A stretch of 64,000 bases of DNA from Deinococcus hopiensis KR-140. GTDB taxonomy: Bacteria; Deinococcota; Deinococci; Deinococcales; Deinococcaceae. The DNA is taken from contig CALPYF020000012.1 of assembly GCA_943327755.2 (NCBI GenBank), positions 44,699 through 108,698 of the forward strand, in the 5' to 3' direction. This document shows, in pieces, positions 8,789 to 18,971 of this stretch. A model generated the notes under the pieces. That model ran no database searches, was not told the origin of the DNA, and saw only the letters and a program-made list of their open reading frames with translations. Each line of letters begins with the position of its first letter. Position 1 is the first letter of the stretch. A program made the position numbers and the translations under genes.

Positions 8789-9232
8789 ATGAGAACCGTC
8801 GTGTTGATTGTCGCGCTGGTGCTGCTGGGTCTGTTCGCAGTCCTGAACACCAACGCACTGATGTTTCCCCACACGCTGAGCCTGGGGTTCGTCACGTACA
8901 CCGGCGTGCCCATGGGCCTGATCCTGCTGATCGTGGCGACCCTCCTGACCCTGGTCTTTTACTTCTGGGCGGGCATCTCGGGGCTGCGCGCCCAGGCGGA
9001 CAGCGCCAAGCTGCTGCGAGACATGGAGGCCCTGCGCACCAGCCTCGACCAGCAGGAGGGCAGCCGCTTCGCGCAGCTCCAGACGCACCTCGACGAGCGC
9101 TTCCGGGTGCTGGGCCAGGGCAGTGGCGGCGCGGACGTCGCGGCCCTGAACGCCCGCGTGGACGCCCTGCAACGCGACCTGAACGTGCAGCTCGCGCAGA
9201 TGGACGACTACCTGAAGACCAAGCTGGGCTGA
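8789..9232 (+). CDS. LapA-domain membrane protein
   Basis: A 147-residue protein with two N-terminal membrane helices (about 2-22 and 40-62) joined by a short loop, then a cytoplasmic coiled coil of about 75 residues. This is the layout of the LapA (lipopolysaccharide assembly protein A, formerly DUF1049) domain family, here without an LPS context. TACGCT and a 6-base gap precede the ATG (leaderless). The role in this organism is unknown. Confidence 0.65.
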   Translation: MRTVVLIVALVLLGLFAVLNTNALMFPHTLSLGFVTYTGVPMGLILLIVATLLTLVFYFWAGISGLRAQADSAKLLRDMEALRTSLDQQEGSRFAQLQTHLDERFRVLGQGSGGADVAALNARVDALQRDLNVQLAQMDDYLKTKLG

Positions 9233-9266
9233 GGTGTGGGTGCCGGGCGGCGCGGCTGGACGCTCC

Positions 9267-9281
9267 TTGCACCCGGTGCAA
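9267..9281. promoter_or_regulatory. Palindrome TTGCAC-CCG-GTGCAA upstream of accD
   Basis: A perfect 6-bp inverted repeat with a 3-base centre, 20 bases before TAGAAT (9302-9307), the likely -10 box of accD. It could be the binding site of a fatty-acid-synthesis regulator. No such regulator is encoded in this window. Confidence 0.4.
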
Positions 9282-9328
9282 AAGCAGCGGGCCGCGCCGC
9301 CTAGAATGCCCACGGAGGAGTACACCGC

Positions 9329-11133
<1,805 letters not shown>

Positions 11134-11148
11134 CCCACCCCCATCCGG

Positions 11149-11185
11149 CGCGGACCGCCCAGTTAGGGGCGGTCCGCGTTTGTTC
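11149..11185 (+). terminator. Terminator of accD-accA
   Basis: CGCGGACCGCCC and GGGCGGTCCGCG form a perfect 12-bp stem with a 6-base loop, followed by TTTGTTCT. Confidence 0.88.
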
Positions 11186-11210
11186 TGGCTGGGCGCGGCT
11201 ATGCTCGGGC

Positions 11211-11846
11211 ATGCCTGACCTGCCCACCCTGCTCGCCTTCAGCGTCGCGGCGCTGGCCCTGATCGTCATTCCCGGCCCCAGCGTGCTGTACATCGTGGCG
11301 CGCAGCCTCCACCAGGGACGGCGCGCCGGACTGATCTCCGCGCTGGGCGTGCAGACCGGCGGACTGGTGCACGTCCTGGCCGCCACGCTGGGCGTCTCCG
11401 CGCTCGTGCTGTCCAGCGCGCTGCTGTTCAGCGTCCTGAAATGGGCGGGGGCTGCGTACCTGATCGTGCTGGGCCTCCGCACCCTGCGTGCCCCCACCCC
11501 GGACGCCCTGACCGTCACCGTGCCGGACGCGCCGCCCCTGACGCGAATCTACCGGCAGGGCGCGGTCGTGAACGCCCTGAACCCCAAGACGGCGCTGTTC
11601 TTCCTGGCGTTCCTGCCGCAGTTCGTGCACCCCGGTCACGGGCCGGTGTGGGCGCAGACCCTCACGCTGGGGCTGGTGTTCCTGGGCCTCGCCACCCTGA
11701 GTGACGGCGCGTACGCCCTACTGGCCGGCAGCCTGGGGCGGCGCTGGCAGGGAAGCCGCACCTTCGCCCGGCGGCAGCAGCAGGTGTCCGGCGGGGTGTA
11801 CCTCGCGCTGGGCGTGGGCACCGCCCTGATCCCCCACGGGTCATGA
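11211..11846 (+). CDS. LysE/RhtB family amino-acid exporter
   Basis: A 211-residue membrane protein with about six hydrophobic segments. The signature of the LysE family is present near the first helix: VIPGPSVLYIVARSLHQGRRAGLISALGVQTGG. NPKTALFFLAFLPQFV follows in the middle, as in RhtB proteins. Likely exports an amino acid or derivative; the substrate is not deducible. Leaderless: TATGCT then 5 bases, ATG. Its stop and that of the opposing HAD gene lie within one palindromic hexamer, TCATGA (11841-11846). Confidence 0.88.
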   Translation: MPDLPTLLAFSVAALALIVIPGPSVLYIVARSLHQGRRAGLISALGVQTGGLVHVLAATLGVSALVLSSALLFSVLKWAGAAYLIVLGLRTLRAPTPDALTVTVPDAPPLTRIYRQGAVVNALNPKTALFFLAFLPQFVHPGHGPVWAQTLTLGLVFLGLATLSDGAYALLAGSLGRRWQGSRTFARRQQQVSGGVYLALGVGTALIPHGS

Positions 11847-12545
11847 GGGCCGGGGCAGGTCGGCCAGCGCCGCCACGCTGAGCGCCGCGCCACCCGCCAG
11901 CGCCCGCTCCCGCACGCGCGGGTGCGCGTGGACGTGCCACGCGGGCAGCCCCGCCGCGAGTGCGCCACGCACGTCATGCTCCGGACTGTCCCCCACGTAC
12001 GCGCCTGCCCCGGCCGGCAGACCCAGGGCATTCAGCGTCACCCGGAAGGGCAGGGGATCGGGTTTCAGCGCCCCCACCTCACCCGCGATAACGACCACCT
12101 CGAACACGTCGGGGAGGCAGGCCTGCACCCGCGCCCGCTGCGCCGGGCCGTCGTACGCGTTGGACAGCAGCGCCAGCCGCACCCCCGCCCCCCGCAGGTC
12201 ACGCAGCAGCTCCGCCGCGCCCGGCATGGGCACCGTCGCCGCCACCAGCGCCCGCGTGTACACGCCCAGGTGCTCCTCCGTCAGCGTCACGCCGTACGCC
12301 GCGAGCGTCCGCCCCAGCCGCTCGGCGTCCTGCCGCAGCGGGTCAGCCTGTCCGGCCTCCACCCGGTTATGGAAGGCCATGATCTCGTCCACGGCGCGAT
12401 TCTCGAACGCCGTCTGCGGCACATCCGGGCAGGCCGCACGCCGCAGCGTGTCCAGCGCATGAACGTCCGCCGCGACGAAATCCGTCAGCGTGCCGTCGAA
12501 ATCGAAGGCCAGGAAGCGCAGCGGAGCGGGCAGGTCGGGACGCAC
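11841..12545 (-). CDS. HAD superfamily phosphatase
   Basis: A 234-residue protein with all four HAD motifs: FDFDGTLTD (residues 13-21, nucleophile and acid aspartates), LLSNAYDG (motif II), the lysine of GALKPDPLPF, and YVGDSPEHDVRGA (motif IV). A helical cap lies between motifs I and II. It resembles the phosphoglycolate phosphatase/YjjG-like subgroup; the substrate is unknown. GTG start chosen because TAGGCT lies 6 bases upstream. It overlaps the lysE-type gene tail to tail by six bases. Confidence 0.85.
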   Translation of the reverse strand: MRPDLPAPLRFLAFDFDGTLTDFVAADVHALDTLRRAACPDVPQTAFENRAVDEIMAFHNRVEAGQADPLRQDAERLGRTLAAYGVTLTEEHLGVYTRALVAATVPMPGAAELLRDLRGAGVRLALLSNAYDGPAQRARVQACLPDVFEVVVIAGEVGALKPDPLPFRVTLNALGLPAGAGAYVGDSPEHDVRGALAAGLPAWHVHAHPRVRERALAGGAALSVAALADLPRPS

Positions 12546-12582
12546 CCCGGCAGCCTACCCGTCCCACCTCGTGCGTGCCGCC

Positions 12583-13464
12583 TCAGCCGAGCATGTCGAG
12601 TTCCTGCACGCCGCTCAGGAATTCGCGCTGCGGGTACTCGTCCGGGTCGAACCCGCGGTCGCCCTCGGCGGGCGTGACGCTCAGGGACGCGAAGTCGAAC
12701 AGGGTGCGGTCCATCAGGTGGCTGGGGGTGACGCGGGTCAGGGCGCGGGCGATGTTCGTCAGGCGGCCCGGGTGCTCCCGCTCCCAGCCTTCGAGCATCT
12801 CGCCCACGACCTTGCGCTGGAGGTTCTCCTGGCTGCCGCAGAGGTTGCAGGGAATGATCGGGAACTCGCGGGCCTGCGCGTAGCGGATGATGTCGGCCTC
12901 CGCGACGTAGGCCAGGGGGCGGATGACGACGTTCGTGCCGTCGTCGCTCTGGAGTTTGGGCGGCATGGCCTTCAGGCGTGCGCCGAAGAACAGGTTCATG
13001 AACAGCGTTTCCAGGATGTCGTCGCGGTGGTGGCCCAGCGCGATCTTGGTCGCGCCGATCTTGCGGGCGTGGGCGTACAGGATGCCGCGGCGCAGGCGGC
13101 TGCACAGCGCGCAGGTGGTCTTGCCTTCCGGCGTCTTCTCCTTGACGACGCTGTACGTGTCCTCGGTCAGGATGTCGAAACGCACGCCCAGCTGCGTCAG
13201 GTAGCGGGGCAGGACGTCCTTCGGGAAGCCCGGCTGGCCCTGGTCGAGGTTCACGGCGACGATCTCGAAGTCGATGGGCGCCTTCTTCTGCAGGTTCAGC
13301 AGGACGTCCAGCAGGGTGTAACTGTCCTTCCCGCCGGACAGGCAGACCATCACGCGGTCGCCGTCCTCGATCATGCGGTAGTCGCCGATCGCCTGTCCCA
13401 CCCCCTTCACGATCGTCTGGAAGAGGCGGGGGTCGGTGGCAGAGGTGGGGGCAGTCTGGGTCAT
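12583..13464 (-). CDS. ttcA: tRNA cytidine(32) 2-sulfurtransferase
   Basis: Introduces 2-thiocytidine at position 32 of some tRNAs using ATP and an iron-sulfur cluster. The PP-loop SGGKDS is at residues 43-48. The cluster/persulfide cysteines are in TTCALCSRLRRG and, later, IPCNLCGSQ. LGHHRDDILETLFMNLFFGARLKAMPP is typical of TtcA. The length (293) fits. No start-proximal TAnnnT box with normal spacing is seen. A TACCAT box lies about 16 bases upstream, so the mRNA may have a short leader. Confidence 0.92.
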   Translation of the reverse strand: MTQTAPTSATDPRLFQTIVKGVGQAIGDYRMIEDGDRVMVCLSGGKDSYTLLDVLLNLQKKAPIDFEIVAVNLDQGQPGFPKDVLPRYLTQLGVRFDILTEDTYSVVKEKTPEGKTTCALCSRLRRGILYAHARKIGATKIALGHHRDDILETLFMNLFFGARLKAMPPKLQSDDGTNVVIRPLAYVAEADIIRYAQAREFPIIPCNLCGSQENLQRKVVGEMLEGWEREHPGRLTNIARALTRVTPSHLMDRTLFDFASLSVTPAEGDRGFDPDEYPQREFLSGVQELDMLG

Positions 13465-13614
13465 GGCGCGCTAACGGGTCATGGTACGCGCTGCGGGGCG
13501 GGGCAAGTGTTCCCTGCCTCCCCGCACCCCCCGCCCCGGGGGCCCGCAAGCCACAAGGGACGCTCATGCTTTCTGTGGACGGCGTAGCGGCCCGCGCGTG
13601 GCAGACTGCTGGTC

Positions 13615-13695
13615 ATGACGGCCCCCGCCGCCCCCCTCACCGCCTCCGTGGCCGCAGCTTCCGTTCAGCTTCACCCGCTAGAGTGGCCCCGATGA
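13615..13695 (+). CDS. Possible 26-codon leader ORF before the PBP gene
   Basis: An ATG at 13615 opens a 26-residue frame (MTAPAAPLTASVAAASVQLH, then PLEWPR). Its TGA overlaps the ATG of the penicillin-binding protein (ATGA). CAGACT lies 7 bases before the ATG, similar to the window's promoter boxes. The overlap hints at coupling, but such a short alanine-rich frame can arise by chance in this base composition. Confidence 0.2.
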   Translation: MTAPAAPLTASVAAASVQLHPLEWPR

Positions 13696-16100
13696 GAGCC
13701 TTGAACATCCTGGGCGGCGCGCTGCTCGCCGGAGCGGCTGGCGTGGGCGGCCTGTGGGTCGCGTGGGGCCGCAACCTGCCCAGCGTGTCCGACCTGGACG
13801 TCCTGGAATTCAGCGGGCAGACCCGCGTGTACGACCGCGCCGGCACGCTCGTCGGCACCCTGACACCCAGCCTCAGCAGCGGCGGCAGCGTGAACCGCGA
13901 CCTGCTCAAGGCCGGGCAGATCAGCCCCTGGCTGCAGAAGGCGGTCGTGACCAGCGAGGACCGCCGCTTCTACCAGCACGGCGGCGTGGACGTGATCGGC
14001 ATCGGGCGCGGCCTCCTGAAGGGCCTGCTGAAAAACGACCTGGAGGGCGGCAGCTCCATCACGCAGCAGGTCGTGAAGAACACCCTGCTGGCCGACCTGC
14101 AGGGCGCGCGCACCGCGGAACGCAAGTTCAAGGAGGCGGTGCTGGCCTATCAGCTGGAACGCAACTTCGACAAGAAGCAGATCCTGAACGCGTACCTGAA
14201 CGTCATCTACTGGGGCGACGGCGGCAACCGCGACATCATCGGGGCGGGCGGCGCGGCGCACGCTTACTTCGGGAAGGACGCGGCGGAACTGAACCTCGCC
14301 GAGAGCGTGTACCTCGCCACGATCATCCCCGCCCCGAACCGCCGCTACAAGGAATTCGGGTCGTACCGGCCCCTGATGAAGAGCCTGCTGGCCCGCATGG
14401 TCGAGGACGGGCAGGTCACGCAGGCCGAGGCGGACGCCGCCTGGAAGACCCCCATCTACCCCGCCGGGTGGCGCATCGGCTGGAACGCGGACGGCACGCT
14501 GCGCAGCGCGAACCTGGAACGCCCGGACCGCCTGGGTGAGAACCTCCAGCGGACCGAGGGCGCGCAGCGCTACCCGAACTTCTACTACCTGCAGGCGGTG
14601 GAAAAGGAACTGCTGCCCCTGATCGGCCGCAAGGCGCTGTACGGCGGCGGGAAGATCTACACCGGCATGAGTGCTCAGGCGCAGGCGGCTGCCGAGCAGG
14701 CCAGCCGGGGTGCCCGCCTGCCCGACGGCGCCACCCTGGGCGCGGCGCTGGTCCGGCCGGACAGCGGCGAGGTGTTGGCCCTGGTCGGGCAGAAACTCAC
14801 GGACGCGCGGCCCAGCGACTGGAACAACGCCACGCAGGCCCGGCGTCAGGTGGGCAGCAGCGTCAAGCCTTTGCTGTACGCCCTGGCGCTCGAGAAGGGC
14901 TGGAAGCAGAGCGACACGGTCCTCGACGCGCCCATCCAGGGCGACTACCAGCCCATGAACTACAACCGCCGCTGGACCGGTCGGTACGTCACCCTGCGCT
15001 ACTCGCTGGACCACAGCCTGAACCTCCCCACCGTACGGATCGGGCAGGAACTCGGCATCCCGACCTTCGAGGCGAAACTGCGCGACCTGGGCCTCACGCC
15101 CCCCGCGAACGCCGGGCTGTCCCTGACCATCGGCACGCTGGAAGCCAGCCCGCTGCAGATGGCGTCCGCGTACGCCACCTTCGCCAACGGCGGCCTGTAC
15201 TACGCGCCCACCCTGGTCCGCAAGGTCGAGGACGCGCGCGGTAAGGTCATCTACTCCCGCGCCGCCCCCACCCCGAAGCGCGTGTGGGACGCCCGCGCCG
15301 CCTGGCTGGGCCTGGACATGCTGCGCGGCGTCGTCAACGACCTGACGGCGTCCCAGGGGGGCCTCGCCACCCGCGCCCTGATTCCCGGCTGGCCCGTCGG
15401 CGGGAAGACCGGCACCACCAACGACATCAAGGACCTCTGGTTCGCGGGTGTCACCCCCACCGTCGCCGGGGCCGTCTGGGTCGGGAAGCAGGAGGGCGGG
15501 GCGCTGCCCGGCTGGGCGTACAGCGGCGAGATTCCCACGCCCATCTGGCAGCAGGCGGTGGCGGGCGCGCTGGCCGGGCAGCCCGAGGCCGCCTTCCGGG
15601 AGCCGGACGGCGTCACGTACCGCGTCGTGCGGAACGTGAACATGGCCTTCCGCACCGAGGACGCCGACAACGAACCCGTCGCCCGTGACGGCAGCGGCAG
15701 CACCAGCGGCTTCTTCGGCCGCCGCCGCCAGCCCGCCCCGCCCGCGCAGGCCAGCCCGGCGCCCGACCCGGACCCCGCGCCCGTCCCCACCGAGGAGGTC
15801 GCGGCCCCCGAACCCACCCCCGAGGCGACCCCCGAGCCCACCCCGGTGGACGCCATTCCCGCCACGCCACCCGAACCGCAGGTGCAGCCGGACCCCACCC
15901 CCACCCCCGAACCGGTCACGCCGGACCCCGCCCCGGAGGTGCCGGTGCAGAACCCGCCCGAACCGCTGCCGGTCGAACCCGACCCCACCGTCATCCCGGA
16001 TCAGAACCCCGGCGATCAGGGCGAGACCCCCGCCGACCCGACCACCCCGGACGGGCAGGACACCACCGACCCCGCAGGCGAGATTCCCCCGCTGAACTGA
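13692..16100 (+). CDS. Class A penicillin-binding protein (PBP1-type) with long Pro-rich tail
   Basis: Bifunctional peptidoglycan synthase: glycan polymerisation plus peptide cross-linking outside the cytoplasmic membrane. After one membrane anchor (residues 5-26) comes the GT51 domain with catalytic Glu89 in SEDRRFYQHGGVD and GGSSITQQVVKN. The transpeptidase follows with SxxK at S389-SVK392 and KTGT at 572-575. From about residue 675 to 802 the chain is low-complexity Pro/Glu/Asp/Thr, predicted to be disordered and extracellular. TAGAGT and a 7-base gap fix the ATG at 13692. An upstream frame from 13566 lacks support. PBP2a/PBP1A naming is not safe, so no symbol is given. Confidence 0.93.
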   Translation: MRALNILGGALLAGAAGVGGLWVAWGRNLPSVSDLDVLEFSGQTRVYDRAGTLVGTLTPSLSSGGSVNRDLLKAGQISPWLQKAVVTSEDRRFYQHGGVDVIGIGRGLLKGLLKNDLEGGSSITQQVVKNTLLADLQGARTAERKFKEAVLAYQLERNFDKKQILNAYLNVIYWGDGGNRDIIGAGGAAHAYFGKDAAELNLAESVYLATIIPAPNRRYKEFGSYRPLMKSLLARMVEDGQVTQAEADAAWKTPIYPAGWRIGWNADGTLRSANLERPDRLGENLQRTEGAQRYPNFYYLQAVEKELLPLIGRKALYGGGKIYTGMSAQAQAAAEQASRGARLPDGATLGAALVRPDSGEVLALVGQKLTDARPSDWNNATQARRQVGSSVKPLLYALALEKGWKQSDTVLDAPIQGDYQPMNYNRRWTGRYVTLRYSLDHSLNLPTVRIGQELGIPTFEAKLRDLGLTPPANAGLSLTIGTLEASPLQMASAYATFANGGLYYAPTLVRKVEDARGKVIYSRAAPTPKRVWDARAAWLGLDMLRGVVNDLTASQGGLATRALIPGWPVGGKTGTTNDIKDLWFAGVTPTVAGAVWVGKQEGGALPGWAYSGEIPTPIWQQAVAGALAGQPEAAFREPDGVTYRVVRNVNMAFRTEDADNEPVARDGSGSTSGFFGRRRQPAPPAQASPAPDPDPAPVPTEEVAAPEPTPEATPEPTPVDAIPATPPEPQVQPDPTPTPEPVTPDPAPEVPVQNPPEPLPVEPDPTVIPDQNPGDQGETPADPTTPDGQDTTDPAGEIPPLN

Positions 16101-16144
16101 CCCCGGGCAGGAACAGGGCCGCCGCCGCACTCTAGACTGCGCGC

Positions 16145-16384
16145 ATGACGGCCCTGTTCTGGCTGATGTCCCTGCTGGCCGCCGCCCTGGCGCTCGGCAG
16201 CGTGACGCTCCTGACCCGCGACCTGCCGCGCGTGTCCATCCCCGGCATCGCGGGCGAACTGCTGACCTTCGCGCTGCTGGGCGCCCTGCTGCTGCTGGAC
16301 GCGCCCCTGGCGACCCTGCTGCCCGCCCTGCTCGCCGGACTGATCGGCACCGCCTTCGGGCTGTACCGACTGCTGAACCGGTAG
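16145..16384 (+). CDS. Small membrane protein, unknown
   Basis: A 79-residue protein with two or three hydrophobic segments (about 3-22, 34-52 and 56-74), ending in YRLLNR. TAGACT (16133-16138) and a 6-base gap give a clear leaderless start, which supports it as a real gene. It resembles small MrpF/MnhG-like or general two-helix proteins only in hydropathy, and no family is claimed. Confidence 0.6.
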   Translation: MTALFWLMSLLAAALALGSVTLLTRDLPRVSIPGIAGELLTFALLGALLLLDAPLATLLPALLAGLIGTAFGLYRLLNR

Positions 16385-16388
16385 GAGA

Positions 16389-16423
16389 GGGGTGTGGGGG
16401 GTGGGCTGTGGGTTGTAGGAAGG
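16389..16423 (+). repeat. Tandem heptamer tract GGGnnGT
   Basis: Five consecutive 7-base units: GGGGTGT, GGGGGGT, GGGCTGT, GGGTTGT, AGGAAGG. On the minus strand this is ACnnCCC repeated just after the pnp terminator stem. Related tracts occur at 59963-60023 and 62793-62889. On the far side of the terminator, 16466-16486 holds a different 7-base period, TCAACnn three times. Confidence 0.7.
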
Positions 16424-16429
16424 GCAAAA

Positions 16430-16466
16430 GGAGGGGGGCGTGCGGATCAATCGCACGCCCCTCCTT
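16430..16466 (-). terminator. Terminator of pnp
   Basis: The arms GGAGG...GGCGTGCG and CGCACGCCCCTCC make a 13-bp stem with a 2-base bulge. On the minus strand it is followed by TTTTGCCC, so it terminates pnp transcription. Confidence 0.8.
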
Positions 16467-16499
16467 CAACTGTCAACGTTCAACCTGCGACCATCACCC

Positions 16500-18671
16500 T
16501 CAGTCGCGGCGGGGTGGGCGGCCGCCCCGGTCTCCGCGATCGCCGCTGCGGGCGGGGCGGGGTTCGCGGGGGGCGATCTTGCCTTCGAGTTCGGGGCGGA
16601 TCAGGTCGATCTTGCCGCGGTCGTCGATGTTGGCGATTTTCACGCGCAGCTTGTCGCCGACGTTCAGGACGTCCTCGACGGCGTTGATGCGTTCCTCGCT
16701 CATCTGGCTGATGTGGAGCATGCCGTCCTGGCCTGGGAAGAGGTTGACGAACGCGCCGAAGGGGGCGGTCTTGACGACGGTACCGTCGAATTCCTCGCCG
16801 ACCTTCGCCTCGCGGGTGATGCCCTCAATGCGGGCCTTGACGGCCTCGGCGGCGGCGCCGTCCGCGCTGAAGATGCGGATGGTGCCGTCCTCTTCCACGG
16901 TGACCTGGGCACCCATGGCTTCGAGTTCGCGGATCTGCTTGCCGCCGGGCCCGATGACCTTGCCGATCAGTTCGGGGTTGATCTTGATGCTCACGATGCG
17001 GGGCGCGGTGGGGCTCAGTTCGGCGCGGGGCGCGGCGAGCACCTCGGCCATCTTGCCGAGGATGTGCAGGCGACCCTCACGGGCCTGCGCCAGGGCTTCA
17101 CGCATGACCTGCGGGGTGATGCCGCCCACCTTGATGTCCATCTGCAGGGCGGTGATGCCGTCGGCGGTGCCGCACACCTTGAAGTCCATGTCGCCCAGCG
17201 CGTCTTCCAGACCCAGGATGTCGGTCAGGACGCGGTACTTGTCGCCTTCCATGACCAGACCCATCGCGACGCCCGCCACGGGGGCCTTGATGGGCACGCC
17301 CGCGTCCATGAGGGCCAGCGTGCCCGAGCAGACGGTCGCCATGGAGGAGGACCCGTTGGATTCCAGCACCTCGCCCACGAGGCGGATGACGTACGGGAAC
17401 TCCTCGAAGGTAGGCAGCACGGCGCGGATGGCGCGCTTGGCGAGGTTGCCGTGCCCGATCTCGCGGCGGGACTGGCCGCCCATGCGCTTGACCTCACCCG
17501 TGCTGTACGGGGGGAAGTTGTAGTGCAGCAGGAACTTGTCGCCGGTCTCGGTGGTCAGGTCGTCCACGAGGATCTCGTCGCGTTCGGTGCCCAGGGTCGC
17601 CACGCCGAGCACCTGCGTCTCGCCGCGCGTGAAGATCGCGCTGCCGTGCGCGCGGGGCAGCGCCCGCGTCTCGATCCAGATGGGCCGCACGGTGCGGCTG
17701 TTGCGGCCGTCGGCGCGCAGGTCGTCTTCCAGGATCAGGCGGCGCAGTTCCTGCTTCTCCACCTTCCCGAACGCGCTCTTGAGGGCCGCGAGGCGCTCCT
17801 CGGCGCCCTCAACCTCACCGTCGGGGATGCGCGCCTGGATCAGGCGGTCACGCAGCGCCTTGATGGCCGCCGAGCGGTCCTTCTTCTTCGCGGTCAGCAG
17901 CGCGTCGCGCAGGCCCGCGGCGCGCGCCGCCTCGGCCAGTTCCGGCACGAGGTCCGTGCTGAGGTCGCCGTCGGCCAGGAAGTTGAACTTCTCCTGGCCC
18001 AGCTCGGCGCGCATCTGCTCGATCAGCGTCAGGACGCCCTGCATCCCGGCGTGCGCGAACTCGATCGCGGCCACCAGGTCTTCCTCGGCGACGTTCTGCG
18101 CGCCGGCCTCGACCATCATCACGGCGTCGCGGGTGCCCGCCACGACGAGGTCCATGCGGCTGCGCTCGAGTTGGTCGGCGGTGGGGTTCAGCACGAACTG
18201 CCCGTCGATCTGGCCCACGCGCACGCACGCGGTCGGCCCGTTCCAGGGGATGTCGCTGATGCTCAGCGCGGCCGACGCGCCGATGGGGCCCAGCACGTCC
18301 GGCAGGTTCTGCTGGTCGGCGCTGAGGACCGTGATGATCACCTGCGTCTCGTGGCGGTAACCCTTGGGGAACAGCGGGCGGATCTGGCGGTCCGTGATGC
18401 GCGCCGACAGGATCGCCTTCTCGCCGGGGCGGCCCTCGCGGCGGTGGAAGCTGCCGGGAATCTTCCCGACGGCGTAGTGACGCTCCTCGAACTCCACCGT
18501 CAGCGGCAGGAAGTCCAGGGTGCTCTTCTCTTCACGGGCCTGCGCGGTCACCAGCACGACCGTGTCGCCGTAGCGCAGGGTCACGGAGCCGCTCACCAGC
18601 TTGGCGAGCTTGCCCGTCTCGATGCTCAGCTCACGGTCCCCGAGCATCGTCTTGTAAGTCTTTCCGATCAT
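16500..18671 (-). CDS. pnp: Polyribonucleotide nucleotidyltransferase (PNPase)
   Basis: Phosphorolytic 3'-5' exoribonuclease that can also add tails; trimeric, central to RNA turnover. The 723-residue protein has two RNase PH domains (first: GDTVVLVTAQAREE; second: ETQVLGVATLGTERDE with the active-site region around GDMDFKVCGTADGITALQMDIK). A KH domain follows (LIGKVIGPGGKQIRELE), then S1 (FDGTVVKTAPFGAFVNLFPGQDGMLHISQ) and an Arg/Gly/Asp-rich tail. TAGACT (18684-18679) ends 7 bases before the ATG: leaderless. The bacterial pnp hairpin leader is not present. Confidence 0.98.
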   Translation of the reverse strand: MIGKTYKTMLGDRELSIETGKLAKLVSGSVTLRYGDTVVLVTAQAREEKSTLDFLPLTVEFEERHYAVGKIPGSFHRREGRPGEKAILSARITDRQIRPLFPKGYRHETQVIITVLSADQQNLPDVLGPIGASAALSISDIPWNGPTACVRVGQIDGQFVLNPTADQLERSRMDLVVAGTRDAVMMVEAGAQNVAEEDLVAAIEFAHAGMQGVLTLIEQMRAELGQEKFNFLADGDLSTDLVPELAEAARAAGLRDALLTAKKKDRSAAIKALRDRLIQARIPDGEVEGAEERLAALKSAFGKVEKQELRRLILEDDLRADGRNSRTVRPIWIETRALPRAHGSAIFTRGETQVLGVATLGTERDEILVDDLTTETGDKFLLHYNFPPYSTGEVKRMGGQSRREIGHGNLAKRAIRAVLPTFEEFPYVIRLVGEVLESNGSSSMATVCSGTLALMDAGVPIKAPVAGVAMGLVMEGDKYRVLTDILGLEDALGDMDFKVCGTADGITALQMDIKVGGITPQVMREALAQAREGRLHILGKMAEVLAAPRAELSPTAPRIVSIKINPELIGKVIGPGGKQIRELEAMGAQVTVEEDGTIRIFSADGAAAEAVKARIEGITREAKVGEEFDGTVVKTAPFGAFVNLFPGQDGMLHISQMSEERINAVEDVLNVGDKLRVKIANIDDRGKIDLIRPELEGKIAPREPRPARSGDRGDRGGRPPRRD

Positions 18672-18752
18672 AAGGGGCAGTCTATCCCGCCCGGACAGGC
18701 CCGCGCCGTGACGCGCGGCAACCTCTGCGCCGCGCGGCGCGTAGACGGAGGC

Positions 18753-18935
18753 ATGACACACATGCTGGAACTCACGGTGAACGCGGCGGGTCAGGTGCTG
18801 GAGGCCGGGCCGTTCTCGGCCCGCTGGACGCTGCGCTGGCTGGCGGTGCTGTGCGCGGCGGGCGCGGCGCTGCTGGGCAGTGGGTGGCTGGGGGGATTGG
18901 CCGCCGGCGCCCTGCTGTCCCTGAAGATCCGCTGA
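18753..18935 (+). CDS. Small single-pass membrane protein, unknown
   Basis: A 60-residue frame with a polar N-terminus (MTHMLELTVNAAG) and one hydrophobic segment from about residue 27 to 55. TAGACG lies 5 bases before the ATG, a slightly off-consensus version of the local promoter box. It is divergent from pnp. No family recognised. Confidence 0.45.
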   Translation: MTHMLELTVNAAGQVLEAGPFSARWTLRWLAVLCAAGAALLGSGWLGGLAAGALLSLKIR

Positions 18936-18971
18936 AGTCATTCCGGCGGGCGGGCGTGGCAGAGTGCGGCC

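Noticed and set aside
13671..16469. 932-codon frame antisense to the penicillin-binding protein
   Set aside because: It lies opposite a gene with intact catalytic motifs, has no recognisable motif, and its composition reflects antisense bias.
18600..18760. Structured autoregulatory leader of pnp as in E. coli
   Set aside because: TAGACT ends 7 bases before the ATG, leaving no room for the RNase III-processed hairpin leader.
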